Assembly (NCBI GenBank): GCA_947579605.1 | Contig: OX388311.1 | Location: 29,204,951 to 29,268,950, forward strand | Reading direction: 5' to 3' | Origin: Athripsodes cinereus | Taxonomy: Eukaryota; Arthropoda; Insecta; Trichoptera; Leptoceridae | Length of the DNA stretch: 64,000 nt | In this document: positions 1-13,100 of the stretch, piece after piece | How the letters are laid out: each line of letters starts with the position of its first letter | Position numbering within the stretch: position 1 is the stretch's first letter | Position numbers and translations under genes: made by a program | Notes under the pieces: generated by a model | Seen by the model: the letters and a program-made list of their open reading frames with translations, nothing else | Databases searched by the model: none | Told to the model about the DNA's origin: nothing

Positions 1-339
1 AATATTAGATAAACAATATTTTTCATACACCGATTTACCTTCAGATCCACATGAAGTTTTTGTGATTTCTTACCAAATTATTGATGACTATGAAAATAAT
101 GCTTTGCTACATTAACGAAATATCTAACTGAAATGTCTAAAAACGCTAGTGTCGTTCATTCTACATACAAGTATTTATTATTTGAACAAGATTAAAAATT
201 TAACTTTCACAAGTTTAACTAAAATTAGCTCACGGTTTGCTGCTCATTTATTTATTTTGCTGGACAAATAATCATTATCCCGGTCAAATAATAATTTTGC
301 CGGTCGATCAAATTTAGAGTTTTACAATATCACATTTTT

Positions 340-486
340 TTATTTATTTTTATTTATTTATTTATTCTTTACTGTACATTGATAACAAGCAAATTCACAC
401 AAAAATACATTTCAAACAAAGACAATCATACAATCAATATACAGAGGGCGAGTTTATCGCAGAGGCGCGATTTCTTCCAACTAACC
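340..486 (-). repeat. LINE/retroposon 3' end, (TTTA)n-tailed, dispersed family
   Basis: A (TTTA)n stretch at 338-365 is followed by CTTTACTGTACATTG and, about 100 bases later, by ATACAGAGGGCGAG, TCGCAGAGGC, CGATTTCTTCCAACTAACCC. The same order of blocks recurs at about 38696-38826 and 55596-55742. The A-rich tail on the complementary strand indicates minus orientation. The parent LINE is not identifiable from the tail alone. Confidence 0.6.
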
Positions 487-631
487 CAAATTATTTGCAA
501 TATTGCAATATTATTTGCAATAGAAATATAATATTCTCGCTGGGCATAAGTAGCATATCAACATGATATATTTGTCGGCAGAATACATTTTTCTGCTGAA
601 CATAGCATCAATATTATGCTGATCGTTTAAA

Positions 632-813
632 TTTTTTTTTTTTTTGAAAAAGATATATCTGGGTTTGTTATAAACCCAAATACAACCTTATACACCTTTC
701 ACACTAAGCTAAAAGCTTGTGCCGTGAAAGGGGAGTTTTGCCGGCACCTGCGATCGAACCACGGACCCCATGTTCTGAAGGGCGAGACTCTACCTCCAGG
801 CTACCGACAAACT
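632..813 (-). repeat. tRNA-derived SINE, family A, copy 1
   Basis: On the minus strand this reads GTCGGTAGCCTGGAGGTAGAG (A-box region), then GGTTCGATCGCAGG (B-box region), GCCGGCAAAACTCCCC, CACGGCACAAGC, and ends in GGGTTTATAACAAACCCAGA plus an A-run. It matches copies at 14516-14685, 16161-16339 and, 5'-truncated, 37724-37861. Internal pol III A and B boxes with no full tRNA cloverleaf make it a SINE, not a tRNA gene. Confidence 0.8.
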
Positions 814-1162
814 CGATAGCCTAATAATCTTAATTATAGCCTAATAATCTTAAAATGTACAAACACAACAATGATATTATTAAATAATGATTTGAATCTT
901 ATTGCTGTTACATTTTCTACGAAATAATTTGAATATTTGGGGCGTCTGTCCAATTTAGTTAATGCACATTTTTTTGCACTAGGTGAATCTCTTAATCACT
1001 ATATTTTACAATATTACGTATAGGTGCTCTATAAAGAAATCAACTACGTCCATTTTTGAAATAGTAAGTTATTAACAATCTCCATTGTGTGGTAGGTATA
1101 TATAGGAAAGTATGGGAGTCCTAATTTCTTTTGGGACACCACAGGATAAAATTTAAAACTAC

Positions 1163-4100
1163 CTTCACAATGGCCCATTCGATGTCCCTTGGGGAGCCCC
1201 AAAGAGCTTCTTGTTCCAATCCAATTTTTGCTAAAGTCAGACTTTCTTCTTCAGATATGCTACAGTTCTTAATTTCATCTTCATTCATCTTCAAGGTTTG
1301 TGTCTGATGATCTGTAGAATGATCTAGAACAATTTTTTGACCTTTCTTTCCAATTTCAATACTCTTTATGCTTAATTTATCTCCATCTACATTCACAATT
1401 ATTGTATCAGGCTCAACATGGCCGGAAACAACACTCTGAAAAAGCAATTATCAAAATATAACAGTGTTAACAAAACAATACAAAATGATATGTGGCGGCG
1501 AGTTGTGATTTTTTATTAGTTTACGAAATTTAAGGTTAAGAAATTACAAGTTTAGTTTAGTCTTCGAAACTGTGATGGAAATATTTTATTATTTCTTCAA
1601 GTGCACCCAAAGTTTTGCAACAAAAGTCCCAGGTATTTTAAAGTAATCAGATTAATTAATAAGTAAATAACATGTACAATAATATTGTTCCCTACCTCTC
1701 CCAGACCATAACTAGATGTGATGAGTAGTTCCCTTGGATTACCACTGTTGGGATGTTTGGTGAACATTACTCCAGCTGCCTCAGACTCGACCATCACTTG
1801 GACCACAATGCCCATACCACAGTTCACAACTTGACCATACTGTCTGGAATGAAATATCTAAATTGATATGACAGAGAGCTATCGAACCAAACTCTATGAG
1901 GTCTTTATTTTCAAGAAAAATCAGTATTGAGATTAGATAGTTTATATAAAATAGTCAAGCAAAGTGACCAGTATTCCGATGGAAGTTCTCGGACTTTTAA
2001 TTGAAAGATTCTGTATTCATCTTTCCAGCTGCAGACCTACTCCATCTCCACAAAACAAGCATATTTCATGCTATGAAAATTTTAAGGAGTATATTTAGGC
2101 TTATTACAAATTCAGATAATTTTTATTAAATAAAATATTTTAGGAGTTTTTGGAATAGAATAATTATGTCATCCACACATTTTTTTAAAGTCTACCAGTG
2201 CAATGAAAAGGTGATTGTTTATTTAGAAATTACTTGAATATTTAAAAATAAAGTAATTGATTATGATAAACCTACCTGCGATATTCCACACTTTGGAATG
2301 TGAACAAGGATGCCCAGCATTTCTGGACTCCAGCCAAAACCTCTTCCACATTCTTGCAACCCAGTATTGTAGCATTCTGTCCAGCGGCTGAAAGTTCTTC
2401 GGAATCTTCACCGATCCCTGAAAAACACAATGAGTTTAAAGAATGATGTTCGATATTTACTACCATAAACCTAATTAAATTGTATAAACATGTACAGAAA
2501 AGGTTTAATTTTAAGGTTTCAAAGGTATCTTCCCGGATGCAGTTCCAAGCAAGGATCTTTGGAAGAAATATTTGGACGTAATAGGTTCAAGATCTTACTA
2601 GGAAAAAGATGAGATGTATGTAATTTGTATGTATGAATTAACACCATTAGAAATATTGATATAAATTTTAATTTATATACCAGAAGATCTGACAGCTACA
2701 AACAATTCCTCAACGCGATGAAGTTTTTTCTCAACATCACAAAGTTTTTCATAATAATCTGCAATATAGACTTTCACAAGATCACAGATGGGAGTCTCTT
2801 CAAATAATAATGTAGTTCTGAAAAAGAAATAAATAATAGATATCTTTTGTATGTAAGTCTGTTTGCGAGGGATGGAAGATTTGATAAGGACATTGAAAGA
2901 AGAAAAGTCGCCGGTGCTAGAGTGAATGGTGCACTTCGACCCATTGTTAGCAATAGCAGTGTGTCGAACATGGCAAAAATGCTAGTGCACAATACCATTC
3001 TGGTACCGACACTTATGTATGCAAGCGAAACTTAGACGTGGTTGAAAAAGGATGAGAGTGGAATAAATGCTGTGGAGATGCGTTCACTGAGAAGAATGGT
3101 TGGTAAAACGTTGCGAGATAGAGTGAAGAATGAGGATATCAGGAGAATGAGCGGATGTGAGAGGAGTGTTGTGGACAGAATGCGTGTAAACAAGTTGTGA
3201 TGGTTTGGACATGTTGAGCGAATGCAAGATGAAAGGATGACGAAGAGGATGTATTTATCTGAAAGAAGGGGTGTGAGGAAGCGCGGACGTCCAAGAACCA
3301 CGTGGCTTGATCACGTGGACCAAATTCTTAAGGACGGACGCGTGCTGAGTAAGAGAAATCGGCGTGCATGTATGAGAAACTGGATGAATGTAGAGGAAGC
3401 GAAAGAAGTATGTAAGGATAGATCTATATGGCGTTCCGTTCTCTCTGCCTATCCCTCCTGGGACATGGCGTGAGGGTATAGTATAGTATAATATCTTTTG
3501 TAAAAAATAAATAAATCAATGCTGAGGAAGCGAAAGAAGGCTTCAAATACAAAGGAACATTGGTCCATTTTTTTATAATTATTGAACTAAGAATACAGAA
3601 ATGTTTTGTTTTCTAAGTTGTTGTTTAATCAATACGATGAAAAACCATCTATATTTTCAGGAAAATCAGTTCTAAAAAACTGATTAAGAAACAAAAGCAC
3701 TTCAGTCTATTTGTACCAATCACAGGTCTTTATTGCAGATTGCATAATTATTTAGCAACTTCAAGGCATTGTTTCTGACCAGTGAGATGCAAAGTCACTT
3801 CGATCCACACGGTTGAGATAGAAAAATTCTTTAATACAAAATTAATTTCTACTTTTTTAAAAATATATTCGATTATCTAATTTAACAACAGATTATTATA
3901 AGGACCCTCCTTTACACGAGACTTGTCTCTATAAGGAGGATGTTTAGATTTAAGTTTTATCAAATAGTCTATGTATTGTCATGTCTGTATAATTGTTGTT
4001 AAATAAAATAAATAAATAAATAAAAAAAAAAAATATTAATAAATATTTGTCAAAACAATTTAAATTATATGTAAAAATAGGAGAAATAGTTCAAGCCTTT

Positions 4101-7100
4101 GAATCTAAAGTCTTCGTATTTGGATGGACTTGTTTGGTGAACCAACTTTTCTGCCTGATCCAACTAGGAAAAAGGAAAGAAAAAGTATGTATGGTATAAG
4201 TATTATTAAAAAGAATAGAATGAAATTTATATTTACTTTTGACAGCATTCTTTCAGTTTAGATTCACTGAAGTCTGATGTACAATTTACAATATTGTTAA
4301 CAGCTTCTACCAGTTGTGTATTGTGACTCATTTGCAATTCTAAAGCTCTCGATGTCAAACAGAAACCACTCGGAACAGAAAACTGTAAGAGAACATAATA
4401 ATGAAAGAGTAAAACGAAAAAGTTTAGACAATAAAGATAGCTGAGAAGAGTTTTTAATGTGAAACAGGCTAATAAATAAGCATATAGTCATAGAATAATT
4501 GCCAAAAGGTAGGCTTATTGTATAAACAATTTATTTCAGCAAACTCTAATATCTAATGGAATTGATAGACAAATTCATTATTTATTTATTTATTTATTTT
4601 CTCACAATCATACGCCAACAGGCACAACATACAGATTGAAAAACAGAAACAATGAAAAGAAAAATAAAATAAAATTTGTCAATTTGTAGTTCTTATCATC
4701 AACCCATCATATTGTTTTCCTAGTGGGATAAAAAGAAATGTGGAGCAACTCTGTAACATTCATATAGTTCTTTATGCATACTCTACTGTCCAATGTACTC
4801 GGTACATAATCAGCCTTGATCCCGGGTACCATTTCTCTCTTCTTAGGCATTCTGTCCTCATTCTTTTTTTCGACATACCCAGCTAATAATACTCACCTCG
4901 CTCGATATTACTGATGAAAGTATTGATAATGATGCCGCCTTTCCCCCAACTACAGCAGGACAACTAGAAATCCTTTCTTTAAAAGAACTACACACTGGGA
5001 TCTTGCTGTCAATATCTTCTAACTGTAACCAATTCAAATGTCTGCCAATGGTAGTAGTCTCTAGAGGGTATTCTTCACCTATAATACAAAATGGAAACAA
5101 TTTGAAATGAGTTAAAATAGACAAAAAATGTAAAGAGAAAAAACGGATGTCCTACTTTGCTGACATCTTATACATTGAACAATGACATTGACACAGTACG
5201 TTTTATTAAATTTAAAATATATAAATAATTCCAGTATTTCATTACAGTGAACAGTAACATGTGTAGTATTTATAGGTTCTACCATGAGCTGTGCCAAAAA
5301 CATTGGTTCCAATTTATTTAATTTGCTAAGCATAAAGAAGCTATATTGTGATTAATTATATGCTATGAATTTTTTTCAAAATTTAAGGATGACTTTTAGA
5401 CTAGGTTTTACCTGATGGATACCATATCTGTAAATATCCTGAACCCTGATATGCATTCACTCCCATTTGATAAGGAATTATTTTGTTTTTCCATGGCTCT
5501 GGCTTGCTTCCATTATATTCTTTAGTTTCTTCCTTAATCAGAGAGACGAATACTTTGAAATTACGTGATTTGGCTGCAAAATAAACAGTTTGAAATTTCT
5601 ATATTTATCTAACACTGTTCAACATAATATGTGAAAATAAGATATTTACTTAAATATTTTGTTAATAAAGACATATATTTTCATTATTTATAGATATGGT
5701 AAAATTGATAGTAAATGAAGGGTACACGGAAAGAACAAATTGAGTCAATCAACGATCAACACATTTTAGTTTGATTGCATGCAATAGACGTATGATGAAT
5801 TCTGTCAGTGACTGATACCTTTTTTCCACTGTTGATACATCTACTAAAATGGTATTACTGGTAATACCAATAAAATGGTAAACTTTAATTACTCTAGTCA
5901 AAATGCTGATCAGTAACAACACAATATAATTCCATACATAAGGTACAGATGATTGATGTTGTTTGGGAATGAAAATTATTGTACATAATAGTTAAAATAA
6001 AATATACCATATAAATTAATGGAGAAAGCTTTCGGTATGCGCGAATGATGATCAAATAATTCAGTATCCACGTCAATTGAATCAATTGGTGATACATCGC
6101 CACAAGGCAGTCGTAAGTTGCCGTGTTTTATTCTGCAAGATATATAAAAAAAAATGTAGGAAAGTTTAAATAGCCATATTCAAAAGGAAAATTAATTTGT
6201 AGAACTGTTAACCTAGTTATATCTAAAATAAGTCTAGGACTAAATGAGAAATTCTACCCAACAAACAATTTAACACTGGAAATTAAATAGGGACTAATCG
6301 CCAAATGAAAAGCAATTTTTTTTTTAAATAATAATGTGTGGCACTTACAATGTAATTTTTTTTCGATGGATCTAAGAGCCGAAAACACATAGGCATTACA
6401 CTTATACTTTTTTTGGGCATTGGCTTTGGCATATACAACCAATTAACGAAAAAAAAGTTTGTTTGGCACATAACCCCTATTTCAATTCCAGTATTCAATT
6501 TGTAATCCATAATTCAATCAACTTTTCTACTGAAAATTAAACTGTTTGACATCTGTATCCCTAATTTATTAATAAAACAAGATATATAGTTATTCCACTA
6601 TTGACTTTATTACTTTGCGAGCAAGCTTTCAAGAGCTTCTGCTCTCATCGTCAGACAAAAGCAAAGTGTAACCATGTATGAGTATAAACAGACCATAGAC
6701 TTCTATGACAGGGTTTTTGGTGTCATAGGATCCGTCATCTTGAACCGACTCCGTGAGGACATTCCCAAAAAAACCAATCAATAACAACGTTCAGGAGCAA
6801 GTTGAAGATATCGCTCTTTCAACAAAGTTTCCCGCACCATTGAGGTGGATGCTCCATCAAATGGCGCCAAATAAATCATCTAACATACATACATAGGGTC
6901 TAATACAGGATTATCAAAAACAAGAATTGAAATATATTCAAATTGTTAATATGATGATTGTTTCTTGGGTGAGGTTAGGATTAAAGTAAGCTATGAAGTA
7001 AATACATACTGTGTTTGTCCTTTGGTATTCTCAATTTCAACAATGTATACAGTTCCGTCTGTGGCTGTGCCAATGAGAGAGACATGTCTTTCTTTAAGGA

Positions 7101-10100
7101 TATCTGGTTGCCAACGTCTTTTCCTAAATCCATGCAGATTAATGTTCTGCTGTCCAATGGCATCATCCAAAATAATAAATCCAATAAAACAACCAAACTG
7201 ATCATATCCCCTTTTTCGAGTCTGGGTTCTGAAAATTACAAATGTTATTGAAATTTATAACACAAATATAATATCTATGGACAATATTCACAAAGACCAA
7301 GCTAATCTCAAACTGAGATATTTATCATAAACTATGGGTAACAACACAACAACACATTACATTATGTATAATGCACTGAATACATAAATTTATAAAATCT
7401 TACATACATTTATACAATCACGGCATCCCCACAAGTGGGGTTGCTAGCGAGCCAACTGTATGTAATAAACATGCAGATTGTCCTTTTGTGACAATAAAAA
7501 AATAGCATGCCTCAATGTCTTACATTATATTACTAAAGCCTGGCTTTTCGACTTGTATAGAAGACATGCCATTGATGAATAACAATAAGTTACTTTTTTT
7601 ATAATATGAACAAACCGACAAAACATATCTGCAAAATTAAGCGTATGTAATTAAAATCTTTGAACTTACACTTCATTTAACCAGAATGGATCCTTCCATG
7701 GCTTTGAAGCAACAGCTTCAGCTAAAAGTGAATCACTGTTCTCTTCGGGTACCCTACAAGGACTTGTAGCACAGATCCAACTGCAAACATCATTATTATC
7801 AGAGACTAAAGCTGTGCGACATTAATCTTTAATATATTTTTATTAACTGTTAATCCATCTATAAAAAAGTTAACTTCATTTCTCTTAATTAATATTATGA
7901 AAATGTTATTCACAATTGTTACAGTTAATTACAGAGATGGGAGCTAGAAAAAATGGTCAATATCTAGAATAAGTTATTTAGTAGCACCCAGTATGAAAAT
8001 ATAAATTATAATGATCACAATTGTATTTATTATTATTTTTCATTGTACACTGTTAAAAGACAAAATGGGGCACCCCGATATGAGTTGGGGGAGGGATGCA
8101 GATTACACTTTTGTAATTATTTATACCTCTACATATTTGCATATCATGGATCATAATTATACCTACATTTATCTATGATTTTTTTTCATCTGGGCAATCT
8201 GCGCCCCCTTCCCTCCATGTGCGCATCTAAGATAGATACTTTGTGACAGTATACAGTGAAAGATAATAATAATAATAAATACAATTTTGATCATCAATAT
8301 ATATTTTAGTACTGTGGAAATTGTCCAAAAAAATGACCTTTATTATTTTTCAGACCTTTGTGTTACAGTTAATAAATTTATAATTTGAAAAAGAATCACA
8401 ATATTAACGGAAATTAATTAGTTCAATAAATTATTATTGTTCACCAGCTTTGTAAGAGACCCATTAGAACAACAAGATTTTGTCAATACGCTTGTATTCA
8501 TGCATTCGCAAAGTGGAGTATAAAATATTCCATTTTCAAAATGGCATCATAACATGTTCACATGTGTACTTTAAGATGATTTCTAATACAGCTGTTATAC
8601 ATGGTTATCAAATAAATATTAGTCTAGCAAATAATTTAATATGTAGTGTACCAAAGTGATGTTCTTATACATCAATTGCAATAATAAAATTAATAAATTG
8701 AATAGTCAATATAAAACAACTGAGGACTCATAAAAACTCAACAAGAGCTGATTGTCAAATGATTGCCAAACAATGTAATATACAAATATGTATCAACTAT
8801 TATAAACAGTTAGTAATATATTTCAGATTCAATGAACATATTTAATCATAGATAAATAATAATGTATCAACCAACATGAAATTGAATCGGATGTGTTTTA
8901 ATTCCTTTTGTCCATCACTGTTGGTTGTAGACATGAGACCGTTGAATACAATTCTCCATCTTTTGAATGCTTCCTGAACACTTAACGTGAGACCACCTGC
9001 GCTCCATGATTCTGTGGATGCGTTTGTGTAACTAGTGCATGGACAATCTATAAAAAAGGACACACTAAGTCAAATATTATTTGAGAAAAATAATATAATT
9101 TTTTTTCTGGCAAGACTGGTAAACAATGCAATATAATATCTAATTAGTATCACTCTAGTTATAATCAGAGATGTGACGTATTTCAAATAAAAGTATTTAA
9201 AATACAAATACAAAATACAAAATACGTATTTGTATTTTGTATTTCAAATACCTTTTTGTAAAAAGTATTTTGTATTTTATTTGAAATACTTTTTTTGAGT
9301 ATTTTGTATTTTACACAAAATACTTTTACAAAATACCTTTTTATTGTTTGAAACAAAATTCTGCCATTAATTGATATGCGCGTATGCAAGCTTTTTTTGC
9401 CAATTTGTTGAATTACAAATACAACGTTTCCATTAGAGTACTCCATGTTTGAGATATACACACATAATAATGATGATTGAACAAATTATGACGCCGTTTA
9501 ACGATCCATGGCCATTTCAAGGGCGCTGTGATTTCTCCTGAATGGTAGCATTTTCAATTTTGTCTGAAGGCAATCTATTCCAGGCAGATGACGCTGCGAC
9601 TTTGTTTCTTCTTTCTGCAAATTTAGAGGTATTTGCCCTTTTGAGTTCAACGAGTTTAAGAAGCTGAGCACAGCCTTCGCCACACATTTTCGTCAGCGGA
9701 ACAGCTCAGTGGGTAGTGTGCTGCCTTGTGGACAGTGAGACACAGTTTAAACACCAGTATCTCTAGGACTCTCAGTTAGTGTAGACTTCTTAGTAGTGAA
9801 GTTATGTGGCAGCTCTTATTCTCTCTGTAAATGATCCGGAGGAAACACTAAAAACCATCTGAAGACGATAAGGAAGAGTCTGGAGCAGTCCTGTATACTG
9901 TATGTATGATGTTACAGTAGTCCATACGATTTCAGATTTGGATTATCCATTCTGATTTATTTTGCAGCCCAAGTCAGGAATTCTCTTACCTGCTTGATGA
10001 TACTCAATCCATTTATGACAATTTTCGGCTTATCTCTTCTAACAACCGTACATTTTGTCATGACTTAATTTTTTTTTTTTCTATTTTGACAGTTCTTCCT

Positions 10101-13100
10101 AAGGCTCATCCTCATTGTCTGCAAGCAATGATATATCGAATCATGTCAACCCTTTCTCCATTTATGTATACTCTTGTCCAGTTTTTCATTCATCAATGGC
10201 ATTCATCAATTGTCTGCAAGCAATGCTATATCGAATCATGTCAACCCTTTCTCCATTTATGTATACTCTTGAACAGTTTTTCATTCATCAATTGTCTGCA
10301 AGCAATGCTATATCGAATCATTTCAACCCTTTCTCCATTTATGTATACTCTTGTCCAGTTTTTCATTCATCAATGGCATTCATCAATTGTCTGCAAGCAA
10401 TGCTATATCGAATCATGTCAACCCTTTCTCCATTTATGTATACTTTTGTCCAGTTTTTAATTTCTCTTTCATTCATCAATGGTTTAAATATTAAATACTT
10501 TTGTCTTACACCTTGTTCGACTATTTGTAAAAAGTATTTTAAAAAGGTATTTTAAAAAAGTATTTTGAAAATACGTATTTTGTATTTTGTATTTAAATAC
10601 CATTTTGAAAAAGTATTTAGTATTTTGTATTTGAAATACAAAAATTCAAAAGTATTTGTATTTTGTATTTAAATACTTTTTTGAAAGTATTTTGCACATC
10701 TCTGGTTATAATATTATAATTTTATGAAAGAGAAGAATAAATGAAACAAAAAAAATATGCAGATAAATTGGTAAATATAATATAAACTATGCAGATCCAT
10801 TATCAGTTTAACATTTCACATATTTATTTTGATTTAAACTATTTTATACCTTTTTTAATTTACTCAATCTCTTTGAGAATTATTTTATTATTGATTGTTT
10901 TGTGAGTGTGTTGATTTTTATTTTGGGTTATACTATTACTATCCCGATACAGCATATCCCACAAATGGAGTAGTCAGAAAACCAACCACATGCATACAAA
11001 CACTAAAGCTGTACTCTACGGGCCAACAAAAATTAAGACATTTAGGATGGGTTGCAAACCTCGTCAATGAATTAAAGATGTAAAATCTCTTAATTTTTCA
11101 AACATCTGCTATTTACTGGACCCTCGAAAACTAATAGAAAAGAATGGAGATTTTTGTTGACTTTAACCCAACTGATATGATTTTGATTGTATACTAATGT
11201 TCACACTGCATAATTTTCATAATGTGGCGGCCGGTGTGGCGTGGAGGTAACGCTCTTGCCTTTGAGTCACGAGGTCCCGGGTTCGATTCCCGGCCAGGGC
11301 AGATTGAAGAATGACCTTTTTCAAATTGTCCTGGGTCCGGGTGTTACACACCGGGTGTTGTGTTTGTTGTTAGTTTGGGACTAGCTCGATCTGTGTGAAT
11401 TGTCTATAGGTACATGTTAATGTGCCAATAAATTGTGTTTCCTAATTACTATTAATTGATTATTTTAAAAAAGCTAAAATGCTGTACATGTATCTAATAT
11501 ACAAAGAGTAAATTAATCAGTCTTATCAATCAGTACTCAACATAGTAATAACAATAATAAACTATTTCTGCTCGAGATAACATCTTTAAAGTCTTATCAA
11601 TTAAAATGACAATAAACTCTAAATTATTTGCATCGTAAAAAGGATTACAAAAATCTTTGATAAAGGTGATAAACCATGATAAGTTGAAGGACATTTAATA
11701 ACTTTTTTTGTAACTATATTTCATGTAATTGTACTGGTTGGTGTATTTCTTATGCGAATGTGGCAAATATCAGCTATTTTTTTTCTCTTTTTCTTACAAA
11801 AATTTATGATATAGTTCCACCGGGTTTTAAGTTATTCATGCCTTTCCAAAATCGTAAGAACCTTTATAACTCAATAACAAAGATTTTAAACACAAAAAGA
11901 CTGCACCCTTCCTTGAAAAAACCCTCCACTTGAGATGGTTTTATTATATTATATACTAAATATAATTATACAATTTCATTACATGCTGGTAATGTATTGA
12001 AAATGGACATCACTCTTAACCTGTCCGTGAGTGAATAAAGAAAAAAGTATGTGTATGTGTATGGCAGAGTGAATTAATTCAACTTTCACTTTTTGAATAT
12101 TTTTTTATTGCATGTTATAGAAAATGATCCTTAAAATAAATGTTTATAAGGAACCAACTCTCAAAAATTAATAATAACGGAGTTATATAACAAAAACAAT
12201 TTTGATATGTCATGTCTGCTCCGGTATTGTCAACAATGGGTTCAACATAGGAATATTTATTAGTATTAAAAATATTTATTTTTATTTGTTTTTAACAAAA
12301 ACTAATGTAGGTACTAAAAACTAATTAAATTGTCCAGAATCAGCACAAGAAGTAAAAAAAAAATCACCAAACACTCCATAAAATAACACCTATAGCGCAC
12401 GAAAGCACGCAGCAAATTGGTTTGCAACCGCGAGTGACGGCTAGGTATTTCATGCGGCGGTCATGTGACATTTTGTATAGGCGATAAATAAGGTCTAAAC
12501 ACGCCTATTTTTGATTTTTTTCCTTGTGATTGGTAAAGTACATCCGACAGATTGGACCAATGATGAAATTGACGAATTTGGCGGGAATACCTAAATATTA
12601 CTGGATCAAACGCACCGGTGCGTGCGTACTCCAGATCCCATAATATTTCTTGCACGCACCGGTGCGTTGGTACTCCTTTACAGGTTAAAAGTTGCTATCT
12701 AACATGGTAGATTTTCTTTTTTTATAGGAGTATAGACCTTGCTGCAAATAAGGAAAGAATATTTTTGCTTATATTTGGTCAAAAAGTGCACAGTTTTTCT
12801 ATGTAAAATGTCATTGGTCAAACACTCTGTACTTCAAGTGATTTCACTTGTGAAAGATGCCACGTGTAAGAGAGAAAATATTCTTCTACGAACTAAGACA
12901 AAGTTTGTTAACGATAGGCAATGCATTCACATACATAGATTGTGGCTAAATGCTGAATGCCAATATAGCTGTTAGAAATATAACTCAAAATATTTACAGT
13001 AGGATATTAGCTCTTGTCATCTTTTCTTTATTACAACACTAAGTATTTTTATACCCATGGTTATGTCATTGTTGTTTGTATTTTTTTAAATTTATGTTAA

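Larger units (their letters stand above)
1..1162. other. Intron/3' flank of the PEP-synthase-like gene, repeat-rich, no coding sequence seen
   Basis: This stretch lies downstream of the last visible exon (donor at 1161-1162, minus strand), so it is intron 13 of the gene that continues past the left edge. It holds a minus-oriented LINE-type 3' tail (about 340-486) and a minus-oriented SINE (about 632-813). The next exon, expected to finish the ATP-grasp domain, is not in the window. Confidence 0.6.

Noticed and set aside
10086..10555. Two overlapping ORFs of 124 and 146 codons
   Set aside because: They translate a noncoding tandem repeat inside the hAT-type element. The periodic peptides carry no domain.
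11225..11300. tRNA gene
   Set aside because: The B box is perfect, but no acceptor stem pairs and the sequence continues into a SINE body. The same holds for the family A heads at 14516 and 16161.
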